Assembly: GCA_003979345.1 (NCBI GenBank)
Contig: RYVZ01000003.1
Coordinates: 1 to 64,000 of the forward strand
Direction: 5' to 3'
Length of the DNA: 64,000 bases
Source of the DNA: Lachnospiraceae bacterium
GTDB taxonomy: Bacteria > Bacillota > Clostridia > Lachnospirales > Lachnospiraceae
A program made the translations under genes and the position numbers. A model generated the notes under the pieces. The model was given only the letters and a program-made list of their open reading frames with translations, searched no databases and had not been told where the DNA came from. Of the stretch, positions 35,152 through 43,838 are shown in pieces. The first letter of the stretch is position 1. Each line of letters begins with the position of its first letter.

Positions 35152-36498
35152 GTGAAGCAGATAAAGTGGAATGACAGATACAAACTTGGCGTTGATTTTA
35201 TTGACAAAGAGCATAAATTGCTGTTTTCTACGATGGATAGGCTGTTAAGCTTAAGTGAGAATGAAGAGAAAACCGAGTGGGCATGCCGGGAAGGCGTTAA
35301 ATATCTGAAAAATCACTCCATAGAGCATTTTGAGCATGAGGAAGAGTACATGCGCTCGATCGGCTACAGTGAATACGAGGTGCATAAACGCCTTCATGAT
35401 GACTTTCGTGACAAAATGCTGCCGGCGCTCGAAAAAGAGATGGAGGATTCGAAGTTTTCGACAGAAGCGATCCGGCATTTTCTCGGTGTCTGTATCGGGT
35501 GGGTCGTTGCGCACACCCTGACTGAGGATATGGCGATCTCTGGAAGAAAGCACAGTAAGTGGACGGACATTCCAAAGGAAAACGAGCAGGAAATCATGGA
35601 GGAGACGCTGCCCCAGCTTTTGCAGGAAATGTTTCGCGTGAAGGCGAGACTGATCAGCGGACAGTATGCCGCCGAAAATTTTGGAAAGGTCGTATGCTGC
35701 CGGTTTATTTACCGCGGTGAGAAAAAAGAAAAGTGGGAGATCACGCTCGTCTTTGAGGAACAGCTTCTGCTGACAGTTGTGGGTGCCATATTTAATGCCG
35801 AATATAAAAAAGTGGACGATATGGTGATCAATATCGGCAGATATTTATCCAGACAATTCATGGAACGTGTGCGTGAGAGCTTTCCGGCACTGGCTTCCTA
35901 TACGCTCGAAAAAGAAAATCTGCTGACCTACGAGCAGCTTGTGGATTCTTTTGACCGTGTGCAGCCGTCCTGCAGCCTGCTGTTTGATACGGGAGAAGGT
36001 TACTTTGCGTTTTGCGCGGCGACGGCAGATTTCGTCCGCAGCAAAAGTGCATCCGATATTGATGCGGAAAACGCGATGGATACAGTCATGCAATATCTGA
36101 TCAATGAAGATGTCTCGTGGAAAGAACAAAAGAAAAAAATTCTTGTAGTGGATGATTCGGATTTTATGCGGTGCAAGATTGCAAGTTTGTTTGAGAAGGA
36201 TTATGACGTGTCGGAAGTGGGATCGAGCATTTCCGCAATCCAAAGCATCACGGTAAACAGGCCGGATCTTGTTCTGCTAGATTATGAGATGCCTGTCTGC
36301 GACGGAAGGCAGACGCTTGAAATGATTCGTTCCGAAAAAGCGACAGCGAATATTCCTGTTATCTTCCTGACCGGAAGGGGCGACCGGGAAAGCGTCAAAA
36401 AAGTAATGGCGCTGAAGCCGGAAGGCTATCTCCTGAAAACAATGCCCGAGGAGGACATCAAAAAGATTATTGATGATTTCTTTGCGAAGAGATCATAG
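35152..36498 (+). CDS. Hemerythrin - CheX-like - receiver fusion protein
   Basis: A 448-residue protein with three parts. Residues 1-135 are a bacteriohemerythrin with the full set of likely di-iron ligands (EHK, HSIEHFEHEEEYM, HKRLHDDF, HTLTEDM). Residues 160-320 resemble CheX-type domains (EEQLLLTVVGAIF; VDDMVINIGRYLSRQFMER) but lack a clear catalytic E-x-x-N. Residues 325-448 are a receiver domain (VVDDSDFM, Asp in VLLDYEMPVCDG, Lys in YLLKTMP). Start is GTG 35152 with AAGGGGG 7 bases upstream. It probably senses oxygen or redox state and feeds into chemotaxis or motility; that is inference. Confidence 0.85.
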   Translation: MKQIKWNDRYKLGVDFIDKEHKLLFSTMDRLLSLSENEEKTEWACREGVKYLKNHSIEHFEHEEEYMRSIGYSEYEVHKRLHDDFRDKMLPALEKEMEDSKFSTEAIRHFLGVCIGWVVAHTLTEDMAISGRKHSKWTDIPKENEQEIMEETLPQLLQEMFRVKARLISGQYAAENFGKVVCCRFIYRGEKKEKWEITLVFEEQLLLTVVGAIFNAEYKKVDDMVINIGRYLSRQFMERVRESFPALASYTLEKENLLTYEQLVDSFDRVQPSCSLLFDTGEGYFAFCAATADFVRSKSASDIDAENAMDTVMQYLINEDVSWKEQKKKILVVDDSDFMRCKIASLFEKDYDVSEVGSSISAIQSITVNRPDLVLLDYEMPVCDGRQTLEMIRSEKATANIPVIFLTGRGDRESVKKVMALKPEGYLLKTMPEEDIKKIIDDFFAKRS

Positions 36499-36639
36499 AT
36501 TGAGGGCCATAGAGAAGTACTGAAAAAAGAAAAACACTGAGAATAGAAACGGGGAAAACTGATTTTTTCAGCCACCCCGTTTTTTCTTGCAAGAAAAAAG
36601 CCCTAGAACCTGCATAAATGCAAGCCCTAAGACTTCCCG

Positions 36640-36712
36640 TGCACCGCCAGGGGCTCGAACCCTGGACACCCTGATTAAGAGTCAGGTGCTCTACCAACTG
36701 AGCTAGCGGTGC
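36640..36712 (-). tRNA. tRNA-Lys (anticodon CTT)
   Basis: A complete cloverleaf on the reverse strand: acceptor GCACCGC / GCGGTGC, D-arm GCTCAGTTGGTAGAGC, anticodon stem CTGA / TCAG with loop CTCTTAA (anticodon CTT), and T-arm CAGGGTTCGAGCCCCTG with one unpaired end. Discriminator A. The terminal CCA is not encoded; CGG follows. Confidence 0.96.
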
Positions 36713-36896
36713 ATATTGTCTGCAACGTTTACCGTTTATAACGTTACCATATTTACAACGCAAGAGTTATTATAGTATAATGCTGTTTGTTTGGCAAGCT
36801 TTTTTTTCAAAATTTTCAAAAAATAGGAATCTTTTGTACATTTTGGCATAAAAGGCATCGGACAACCTAAAAAAATCGCAGTTGGGAGGTTTATAA

Positions 36897-38705
36897 ATGA
36901 TAAAAGAAAGAATAGCAAAACTGCAGGAATTGATGAAAGAGAGAGGGATCGATTACTATATCGTACCCTCGGACGACTATCACAGCTCGGAGTATGTACA
37001 TGAGTATTTTAAGTGCCGTGAATTTCTATCGGGCTTCACCGGCTCTGCGGGAACGCTGATCGTCGGCGCGGACAGCGCGGGGCTGTGGACGGACGGCAGA
37101 TATTTTCTGCAGGCAGAGCAGCAGCTTTGCGGCAGCGGCATTATCTTGTACAGATCGGGTGAAAAGGGAGTGCCGACCATAACGGAGTACCTTGCCGGTG
37201 CGCTTTGCGATGGCGGCGTACTTGGATTTGACGGTCGTGTGCTTACAAAATCGTTTGTGGACAAATTAATGGCAGCAATAGAGGAACAGAAAAAAGGCGC
37301 TTCCGATGAAGTGACGCTTCATTATGATGAGGATCTTGCGGGCAAAGTGTGGGAAGACCGTCCTGCGCTTACGGCAAAACCGGCCTATGAGCTGGATATC
37401 CGCTATTCGGGTGAGAGCCGTGCGGATAAGCTTGCGCGTGTGCGCGCGGAATTTGCAAAGCAGGAGGCGGACTGCCTGATCCTTACGAGCCTTGACGATA
37501 TTGCATGGCTGCTGAACATCCGCGGAGATGATGTCGCATATAATCCGGTCGTGCGCTCCTATCTTCTGATCAGAAAAGAGGATGCCGTTTTGTACATGGA
37601 TCGTAAAGCGTGTCCGCCAGAACTGGCAGCTTCACTCGAGAATGACAATGTTGTCATAAAAGATTACGATACCATTTATGAGGATGTGAGGACACTTCCG
37701 GACGGCACAGTAGTACAGTGGGATGAGCAGGTCGTGAATGATACGATGATCAGGAGCCTGAATCCGGCCTGCCATACAGTTGACCGTGAAAATCCGACCA
37801 TACTGTTTAAGGCATGCAAAAATCCGACAGAGGTTCAGAACATGCGCAAAGCACATGTGAAGGACGGCGTGGCGCTCTGTAAGTTTTTATGCTGGCTGGA
37901 GGGCGCGGTGCCTCAGGGGAATGTGACAGAACTGTCAGCAACGGATAAGCTGGAAGAATTTCGCCGTGAGCAGGAACATTACCGGGGGCAGAGCTTTGAT
38001 CCGATCATCGGTTACGGTGAGCATGGCGCGATCATTCATTACAGTGCGACTAAGGAGAGCAACGCGGTGTTAAAGCCGGAAGGTTTTGTGCTCATGGACA
38101 CGGGCGGGCAGTATCTTGAGGGAACAACGGATGTGACAAGGACCGTAGCGCTCGGTGCATTGACGGCAGAACAAAAAAAGCATTATACGGCGGTCTTAAA
38201 GGGAAATCTGAATCTGGCTTCGGCAAAGTTCATGGAAGGAACGACAGGACTGAATCTTGATTATTTGGCGAGGAAAGCGTTATGGGAGCTGGGGCTTGAC
38301 TACCGGCACGGCACAGGGCACGGAGTCGGATATTTCTTAAATGTCCATGAGGGACCGAATGCTATCCGGTTAAAGGCAGTAACGGGCAGGGAAACGAAAA
38401 CGCCGTTTATGGAGGGTATGATCACATCGGATGAGCCGGGCGTCTATTTTGACGGACAATACGGTATTCGACTGGAGAATCTGATCGTCTGCTGTAAGGA
38501 TCAGGAAACGGAGTACGGGCAGCTGATGCGGCATGAATATCTGACGCTGGTACCGTTTGATTTGCGTGCAGTGGATGTGTCGATGCTGACCGCGGAGGAG
38601 TGTTCGGTTCTGAATGCGTACCACAAGAAGGTATATGATACGATCAGTCCGATGCTGAATGAGGATGAGCGCGAGTGGCTTTCAAAAGCAACTGCGGCAA
38701 TCTGA
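36897..38705 (+). CDS. pepP: Aminopeptidase P family (M24) Xaa-Pro peptidase
   Basis: A 602-residue cytosolic metallopeptidase that removes an N-terminal residue linked to proline. Two creatinase-type N domains (1-300) precede the M24 pita-bread catalytic domain. Metal ligands are visible: Asp in LMDTGGQYLEGTTDVTRT (two), His in HGTGHGVGYFLNVHEGP, and Glu in TSDEPGVYF and IRLENLIVC. The three-domain length matches the long eukaryote-like aminopeptidase P class. GGGAGGT lies 7 bases before ATG 36897. Confidence 0.93.
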   Translation: MIKERIAKLQELMKERGIDYYIVPSDDYHSSEYVHEYFKCREFLSGFTGSAGTLIVGADSAGLWTDGRYFLQAEQQLCGSGIILYRSGEKGVPTITEYLAGALCDGGVLGFDGRVLTKSFVDKLMAAIEEQKKGASDEVTLHYDEDLAGKVWEDRPALTAKPAYELDIRYSGESRADKLARVRAEFAKQEADCLILTSLDDIAWLLNIRGDDVAYNPVVRSYLLIRKEDAVLYMDRKACPPELAASLENDNVVIKDYDTIYEDVRTLPDGTVVQWDEQVVNDTMIRSLNPACHTVDRENPTILFKACKNPTEVQNMRKAHVKDGVALCKFLCWLEGAVPQGNVTELSATDKLEEFRREQEHYRGQSFDPIIGYGEHGAIIHYSATKESNAVLKPEGFVLMDTGGQYLEGTTDVTRTVALGALTAEQKKHYTAVLKGNLNLASAKFMEGTTGLNLDYLARKALWELGLDYRHGTGHGVGYFLNVHEGPNAIRLKAVTGRETKTPFMEGMITSDEPGVYFDGQYGIRLENLIVCCKDQETEYGQLMRHEYLTLVPFDLRAVDVSMLTAEECSVLNAYHKKVYDTISPMLNEDEREWLSKATAAI

Positions 38706-38805
38706 GAGGTTAAATAAGCTGTCGCTCAAAAGGAGCGCAGTTTGCAAATATTCCATTCAAATGCGGGTGCGGTTGCCTGCAAGAAATGGCGGGGGGAGGA
38801 AAACC

Positions 38806-39582
38806 ATGATTTTTGATACGCATGCGCATTATGATGACAGTGCATTTGACGAAGATCGTGAGGAGCTGCTTGGCGGCATGAATGATCACGGAATCGGCAC
38901 GATCGTTACGATCGGCGCGGATATGAAGACAAGCGCAGCCGCCGTCAGGCTGACCGAACGTTATTCTTTTATCTATGGAGCCGTCGGCGTACACCCGTCC
39001 GAAACGACCGGGCTTACGGAACGTGACATGGAGCAGTTAAAAGAATATGCGGCATTGCCGAGGATCGTGGCGATCGGAGAAATTGGGCTTGATTATCATT
39101 ATCCCGACACTGACCGCGAGGTCCAACAGCATTGGTTTGCGCGTCAGCTCGAACTGGCGAAAGAGGTGTGCCTTCCGGTCGTGATCCATTCGCGCGATGC
39201 GGCGCAGGATACCATGAGGATTATGAAGGAGCAGCACTGCGAGGAAATCGGAGGCGTGATTCATTGTTTTTCATATTCTAAAGAGCAGGCGCTTCAATAT
39301 GTGGATATGGGATTTTACATCGGAGTCGGCGGTGTGATCACGTTTAAGAATGCGAAGAAACTGGTGGAAGCAGTGGAGGCAGTTCCGATTGAGAGGATCG
39401 TGCTTGAGACGGACGCGCCGTATCTTTCGCCGGAACCGGAGCGCGGCAGGCGAAATCACTCGGGAAAACTGGTCTATGTCGCGGACAGGGTCGCCGGGCT
39501 GAAAGGCGTAACGGTGCAGGAACTGATTCGTATTACGGAGGAAAACGCCCGCAGGCTGTACCGGATGGAAGCGGACGTATAG
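38806..39582 (+). CDS. tatD: TatD family metal-dependent hydrolase
   Basis: A 258-residue TatD-type DNase or deoxyribonucleotide hydrolase. The metal site is visible: FDTHAHYDD at the start, GEIGLDYH (Glu and Asp), VIHSRDA, GVIHCFSYS and LETDAPYL. ATG 38806 follows GGGGGGAGG; the frame open from 38659 overlaps pepP and lacks a ribosome site. It lies upstream of rsmA, a conserved pairing in Firmicutes. Confidence 0.93.
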   Translation: MIFDTHAHYDDSAFDEDREELLGGMNDHGIGTIVTIGADMKTSAAAVRLTERYSFIYGAVGVHPSETTGLTERDMEQLKEYAALPRIVAIGEIGLDYHYPDTDREVQQHWFARQLELAKEVCLPVVIHSRDAAQDTMRIMKEQHCEEIGGVIHCFSYSKEQALQYVDMGFYIGVGGVITFKNAKKLVEAVEAVPIERIVLETDAPYLSPEPERGRRNHSGKLVYVADRVAGLKGVTVQELIRITEENARRLYRMEADV

Positions 39583-39731
39583 CGGATGGGAAGCGGTTAT
39601 GCAATAAACGGGCAGCAGGCAGATAACAGTGAGCGGTCAGCGGACAGGCAGCAGCCGGGAAGCAGATAAACAGCGGACTGCCGGCAGAAGGTCAGCAGGA
39701 AAAGAAAAGCGGAAGGGACGGAACTGGCATT

Positions 39732-40613
39732 ATGGCAGATCTTGGAAAACCACAAAACACGATCGCGGTTTTGCAGAAATATCAGTTTCATTTTCAAAAA
39801 AAGTTCGGGCAGAATTTTCTGATCGATGAGCGTGTGATCGGACGTATCATTGACGCTGCCGAAATCGGAAATGACGACTGTGTCATTGAGATCGGGCCGG
39901 GGATCGGGACGATGACACAGTATCTTGCCGAGAGGGCCAGGGAGGTGATTGCAGTTGAGATCGACAGGATGCTCATACCGATCCTTGCTGATACACTTTC
40001 GGCGTACAACAATGTGACTGTGTTAAATGAGGATATTTTGAAAGTGGATATTGCTGCGCTTGTGCAGGAAAAAAACGGGGGAAAACCTGTAAAGATCGTG
40101 GCAAATCTTCCCTACTATATCACGACGCCGATCATCACAGGGCTGCTTGAGAGCAAGGTGCTGGTTGACAGTATCACAGTCATGGTACAGAAAGAAGTTG
40201 CGGAGCGTATGCAGGCGGGACCCGGAACGAAGGACTACGGCGCGCTGTCGCTTGCCGTACAGTACTATGCCAGACCGGAGATTGTCGCCCACGTGCCGCC
40301 GAACTGCTTTATGCCGAGACCGACAGTCGGCAGTGCGGTCGTGAAGCTGACCCGTTATCCGGAACCGCCGGTTGAGGTAACGGACGTTCATAAAATGTTT
40401 GCCTTAATACGCGCTGTATTTAATCAGCGGCGGAAAACAATGGTAAACAGTATTGCGAATGCAAGCGGACTCGGAATACCCAAAGAGCAGATTCTTAATG
40501 CATTGGAGCAGATGGGGGAAGATCCGGCCGTGAGGGGGGAAACCTTTACGCTTTCGCAGTTTGCGCAGTTTTCCAATCTGGTGTGTTTTTCAGATTCTTT
40601 TTTGGATTCATGA
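39732..40613 (+). CDS. rsmA: 16S rRNA dimethyladenosine transferase
   Basis: A 293-residue enzyme (KsgA) that dimethylates two adjacent adenosines near the 3' end of 16S rRNA during 30S assembly. Seen: KKFGQNFLID, SAM-binding EIGPGIGTMTQYL, the acidic VEIDRML, and the catalytic NLPYYITTPI, with QRRKTMVNS near the end. Normal length. The ribosome site is weak. The RNase M5 gene that often sits between tatD and rsmA is missing here. Confidence 0.95.
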   Translation: MADLGKPQNTIAVLQKYQFHFQKKFGQNFLIDERVIGRIIDAAEIGNDDCVIEIGPGIGTMTQYLAERAREVIAVEIDRMLIPILADTLSAYNNVTVLNEDILKVDIAALVQEKNGGKPVKIVANLPYYITTPIITGLLESKVLVDSITVMVQKEVAERMQAGPGTKDYGALSLAVQYYARPEIVAHVPPNCFMPRPTVGSAVVKLTRYPEPPVEVTDVHKMFALIRAVFNQRRKTMVNSIANASGLGIPKEQILNALEQMGEDPAVRGETFTLSQFAQFSNLVCFSDSFLDS

Positions 40614-40620
40614 AAGTCTT

Positions 40621-40649
40621 TTGACATTGAGACAGGCGTATGATACACT
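40621..40649 (+). promoter_or_regulatory. Promoter of the TPR/coiled-coil gene
   Basis: Perfect TTGACA (40621-40626), 17-base spacer, TACACT (40644-40649), just past the rsmA stop codon. Confidence 0.65.
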
Positions 40650-40731
40650 TAGTGATAAAGTGGATATATAGTATTTTTTCACAGAATAACCTATTGAAAA
40701 GCACAAGCACTAGATATATGAGGTGGCTACC

Positions 40732-43700
40732 TTGGATAAGTACGAATACAAGTTACGGGCGGAGGAAATCAAAGATTTAATATCCCGGAAGGAATATGCA
40801 GAGGCAATGGCGATCGCAGATACCATTGACTGGCGGAGAGTGAAGAACATATCGATGCTGACGATGGTCAGCGATCTCTATAAGATCAACAGGAAGTATG
40901 ATGTCAGCCGTGACATGCTTTTGTTAGCGTATGACAGGCATCCAGGCGGAAGGACGATCGTATTTTCACTTTGTGAATTGTCCATCAAGCTTGGTGAATT
41001 TGTGCAGGCTGTGGAGTATTATAAAGAATTTGTACGCGTTGCGCCGAGTGACAGCGGACGCTTTATCCTAAAATATAAGATCTATGATGCGCAGGAGGTC
41101 TCCCTGGAGGAGCGCATTCATGTGCTCGAGGAGTTTAAGGCACTTGACTATCGGGAAAAGTGGGGTTATGAGCTGGCGTTCTTATATCACCGTGCTGGCT
41201 TAGAGCGTCAGTGCGTGGCGGAGTGTGATGAGATCATCATTACGTTTGGTGAGGGTAAATATGTCGTGAAGGCAATGGAGCTGAAAATGCTGCACCAGCC
41301 GCTCACGCCCGTTCAGCAGGAATTATATGATAACCGCAACGGCGGCAGGCGCCCTGGCGAAAGAAAAAATAAGACGCCGTACGCAGCGGGCGCGCAGGCA
41401 GCGGAAAATGACAGAGCTTCAGCTGCTGTACAGCCTGCCGGGGAGACGGGTACGCCGGAGCTTGACATTCATGTTAAAACGCTGGATATGGGAAATAAAT
41501 ACAACACGCTGAATATTCAGGAAGCGCTTGCTAACAGTATGAAGGAGATCATGGCGAAAGATGTGCTGGAGGCAGAAGCGCAGCGCAAGCAGGCAGAGGC
41601 GCAGAGAAGAATGGAGGAAGCGCAGCGCAGACAGGAAGAAGAACAGCGCAGGCGGGCTGAAGAGGAGGAACAGATCCGGCGGGAGGAAGAAGAACGGCGC
41701 CAGGCAAAATACAGGCAGGAAGAAGAACAACGCAAAATGGCGGAAGTGGAAATGCGCCGGAGACAGGCAGAAGTGCAGCGCCTCGCATTAGAAAAAGAGA
41801 AACTCGCTATTGAGCGCGAGCGTCTTGCGCTGGAACAGGAGCGTCTGGCGATGCAGGCAGCGAAGCAGGAACTTTCGTTTGATCCGAATATGGATGCGGA
41901 AAGTCTGGTGCGCGATATCGCGGAGCGCGCTGCAAAGACGGCGGAAATAGGTTACGATCATATTTTATCGATGGAAAACGACGGGCAGATCAGTCTTGTC
42001 GTGCCGGAGGAGTCCCGTGTGGAAAAACAGATCACGGGGCAGCTCAGCATAGAGGAAGTGCTCAAAGAATGGGAGCGCATGAAGCGCGCGAGCGACCAAA
42101 AGAGCATGGATGACTTAAAACAGCGTGTGATGCAGCAGACCGGGGAGATGTTTACCGCGTTTGACCGGAGTACGAAATCGGGACTTTTAGAAGGATTGGA
42201 GGATGAGAACAGCACATTGTCCAACCTTCCGATCCAGCCGGCTGCACCGCCGCCGAAACCAAAAACAGAGACTGAGCTCTTTGCAGAGTCCGTGTTAAAA
42301 GATGAAGGGCTGGAAGGCGAGGATCTTCCGGGGGTGGAGGAGCTTGCCGAAATTGCGGATGTCTCCGATACCTCTGAGTTTGAAGTGTTTGACGAACTGC
42401 CGGAAGACGAGGGACCGGACGAAGACGCATGGGAGGATGAACCTGAGACTTTAGAGGAGCAGCCGGCGGAGACGGAGCCGGCAGGAGCGCCCGGCATGGC
42501 AGGCGGGGAAGGCGTTCCCGATGCGTGGAACGGGGCAGAGGCAGAAACGCAGCATGCCGATGCACAGGTTCAGGAACCGGAGAGAGCGCGGCATACTGAT
42601 ATACAGACTCAGGAACCGGCAGGAGCGCCGACGCTTGATTCTGGAGAAATCGATTATGTGGTAGACACGGCAATGATGGGAACGGTGATCGAAGCACTGG
42701 AGGCGCAGGGTGCCGGTGCATCCGTAACGGAAACAGGCAGCGCGGCAGATGAGGACGCTGAACCGGAGAACTCTGCGGCGGCCGTAACGGATCCGGACGA
42801 CGCAGTGTCCGGTGAACCGGGAGCGGATACAGAAGCACTGCAAAGCGCGATTATTGAGGCGGAGCTGGAGGAGCGCAGCGCGAAAAAGGGAAAGGCGGCG
42901 CGCAGGGCGCAGGAAAAGGAAGCGGTTTTTAATACCGTTGAAATGAGAAGCGTTGCTGATAAGCTGATTGAAAATACAGAGCGTGAGATCAGGGGCGGGA
43001 GCGAACCGTCCGCACCGTCCAGGGCGCTGACCGATGATGAGAAAGAACTGTTTGGAGCACTGATCCAGACCGACCAGATGAAAGACCAGATCGCGGCGGC
43101 AATCGATAAGATCAGCCTCGCCGCCTATACGGGCAATGTCATCATCACGGGTGAGAACGGCTCCGGTACGATGACGCTTGCCAAAAACCTGATCAAGTGC
43201 GTGCAGATCTCTGACCGGAACTTCTCAGGCAGAGTGGCACGCATATCTGGAGCGGCGCTTGATAAAAAGAATATCGTATCAACACTCTCAAAGCTTCGGG
43301 GCGGGGCGCTGATTGTAGAAAAAGCAAACGGCATGAGCGTGGAGTCCCTGAATAAACTGACGCAGTATCTTGAGCAGGAGAGCGAGGGCATTATCGTGAT
43401 CCTGGAAGACACCAAAATAGAAATGCGCAAATGCCTGAACAAAAATCCGGCGCTCACGGAAAATTTTAACGCACGCATCGATATCAATGCCATGGATAAT
43501 GACGCGCTTGTGGCTTATGCGAGAGATTATGCGTACGAAAAAGAATACAGTATTGATGATCTTGGCATTCTTGCGCTGTATACAAGGATTTCGGACCTGC
43601 AGACGGGAGATCACAGCGTGACGCTTGCAGAAGTGCGTGAGATCATTGATGAAGCAATTTGGAGTGCAGACAGAAAAACCCCGAAACATTTTGTTGATAT

Positions 43701-43767
43701 TTTGTCCGGGAAACGCTATGATGATGAGGATATGATCGTATTAAGAGAAAAAGATTTCATTTGTTAA
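40732..43767 (+). CDS. Large protein: TPR-like, coiled coil, acidic linker, AAA-like end
   Basis: A 1011-residue protein without a known name. Residues 1-200 are helical repeats (LLLAYDRHPGGRTIVFSLCE; FVQAVEYYKEFVRVAPSDSG). Residues 275-385 form a Gln/Arg/Glu coiled coil of the AEAQRKQAEAQRRMEEAQRR type. Residues 500-750 are acidic, Pro/Ala-rich and probably disordered. The last 250 residues look like an AAA+ module, but the P-loop (TGENGSGTMTLAKNL, about residue 806) has Thr where Lys is required, so ATP hydrolysis is doubtful. TTG 40732, with AGGTGG 5 bases upstream, is preferred over GTG 40723, which lies inside that ribosome site. Confidence 0.62.
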   Translation: MDKYEYKLRAEEIKDLISRKEYAEAMAIADTIDWRRVKNISMLTMVSDLYKINRKYDVSRDMLLLAYDRHPGGRTIVFSLCELSIKLGEFVQAVEYYKEFVRVAPSDSGRFILKYKIYDAQEVSLEERIHVLEEFKALDYREKWGYELAFLYHRAGLERQCVAECDEIIITFGEGKYVVKAMELKMLHQPLTPVQQELYDNRNGGRRPGERKNKTPYAAGAQAAENDRASAAVQPAGETGTPELDIHVKTLDMGNKYNTLNIQEALANSMKEIMAKDVLEAEAQRKQAEAQRRMEEAQRRQEEEQRRRAEEEEQIRREEEERRQAKYRQEEEQRKMAEVEMRRRQAEVQRLALEKEKLAIERERLALEQERLAMQAAKQELSFDPNMDAESLVRDIAERAAKTAEIGYDHILSMENDGQISLVVPEESRVEKQITGQLSIEEVLKEWERMKRASDQKSMDDLKQRVMQQTGEMFTAFDRSTKSGLLEGLEDENSTLSNLPIQPAAPPPKPKTETELFAESVLKDEGLEGEDLPGVEELAEIADVSDTSEFEVFDELPEDEGPDEDAWEDEPETLEEQPAETEPAGAPGMAGGEGVPDAWNGAEAETQHADAQVQEPERARHTDIQTQEPAGAPTLDSGEIDYVVDTAMMGTVIEALEAQGAGASVTETGSAADEDAEPENSAAAVTDPDDAVSGEPGADTEALQSAIIEAELEERSAKKGKAARRAQEKEAVFNTVEMRSVADKLIENTEREIRGGSEPSAPSRALTDDEKELFGALIQTDQMKDQIAAAIDKISLAAYTGNVIITGENGSGTMTLAKNLIKCVQISDRNFSGRVARISGAALDKKNIVSTLSKLRGGALIVEKANGMSVESLNKLTQYLEQESEGIIVILEDTKIEMRKCLNKNPALTENFNARIDINAMDNDALVAYARDYAYEKEYSIDDLGILALYTRISDLQTGDHSVTLAEVREIIDEAIWSADRKTPKHFVDILSGKRYDDEDMIVLREKDFIC

Positions 43768-43838
43768 AAAAGAGACGGCGTTTTGCATACATTCGGAGAA
43801 AAAGACGCTATGAGTCAAAGCTAAAGGGGGTATTTGGG

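Noticed and set aside
41561..41850. Repetitive Gln/Arg/Glu codons as a DNA tandem repeat
   Set aside because: The DNA copies are imperfect and follow the coiled-coil heptads; the repetition is explained by protein structure.
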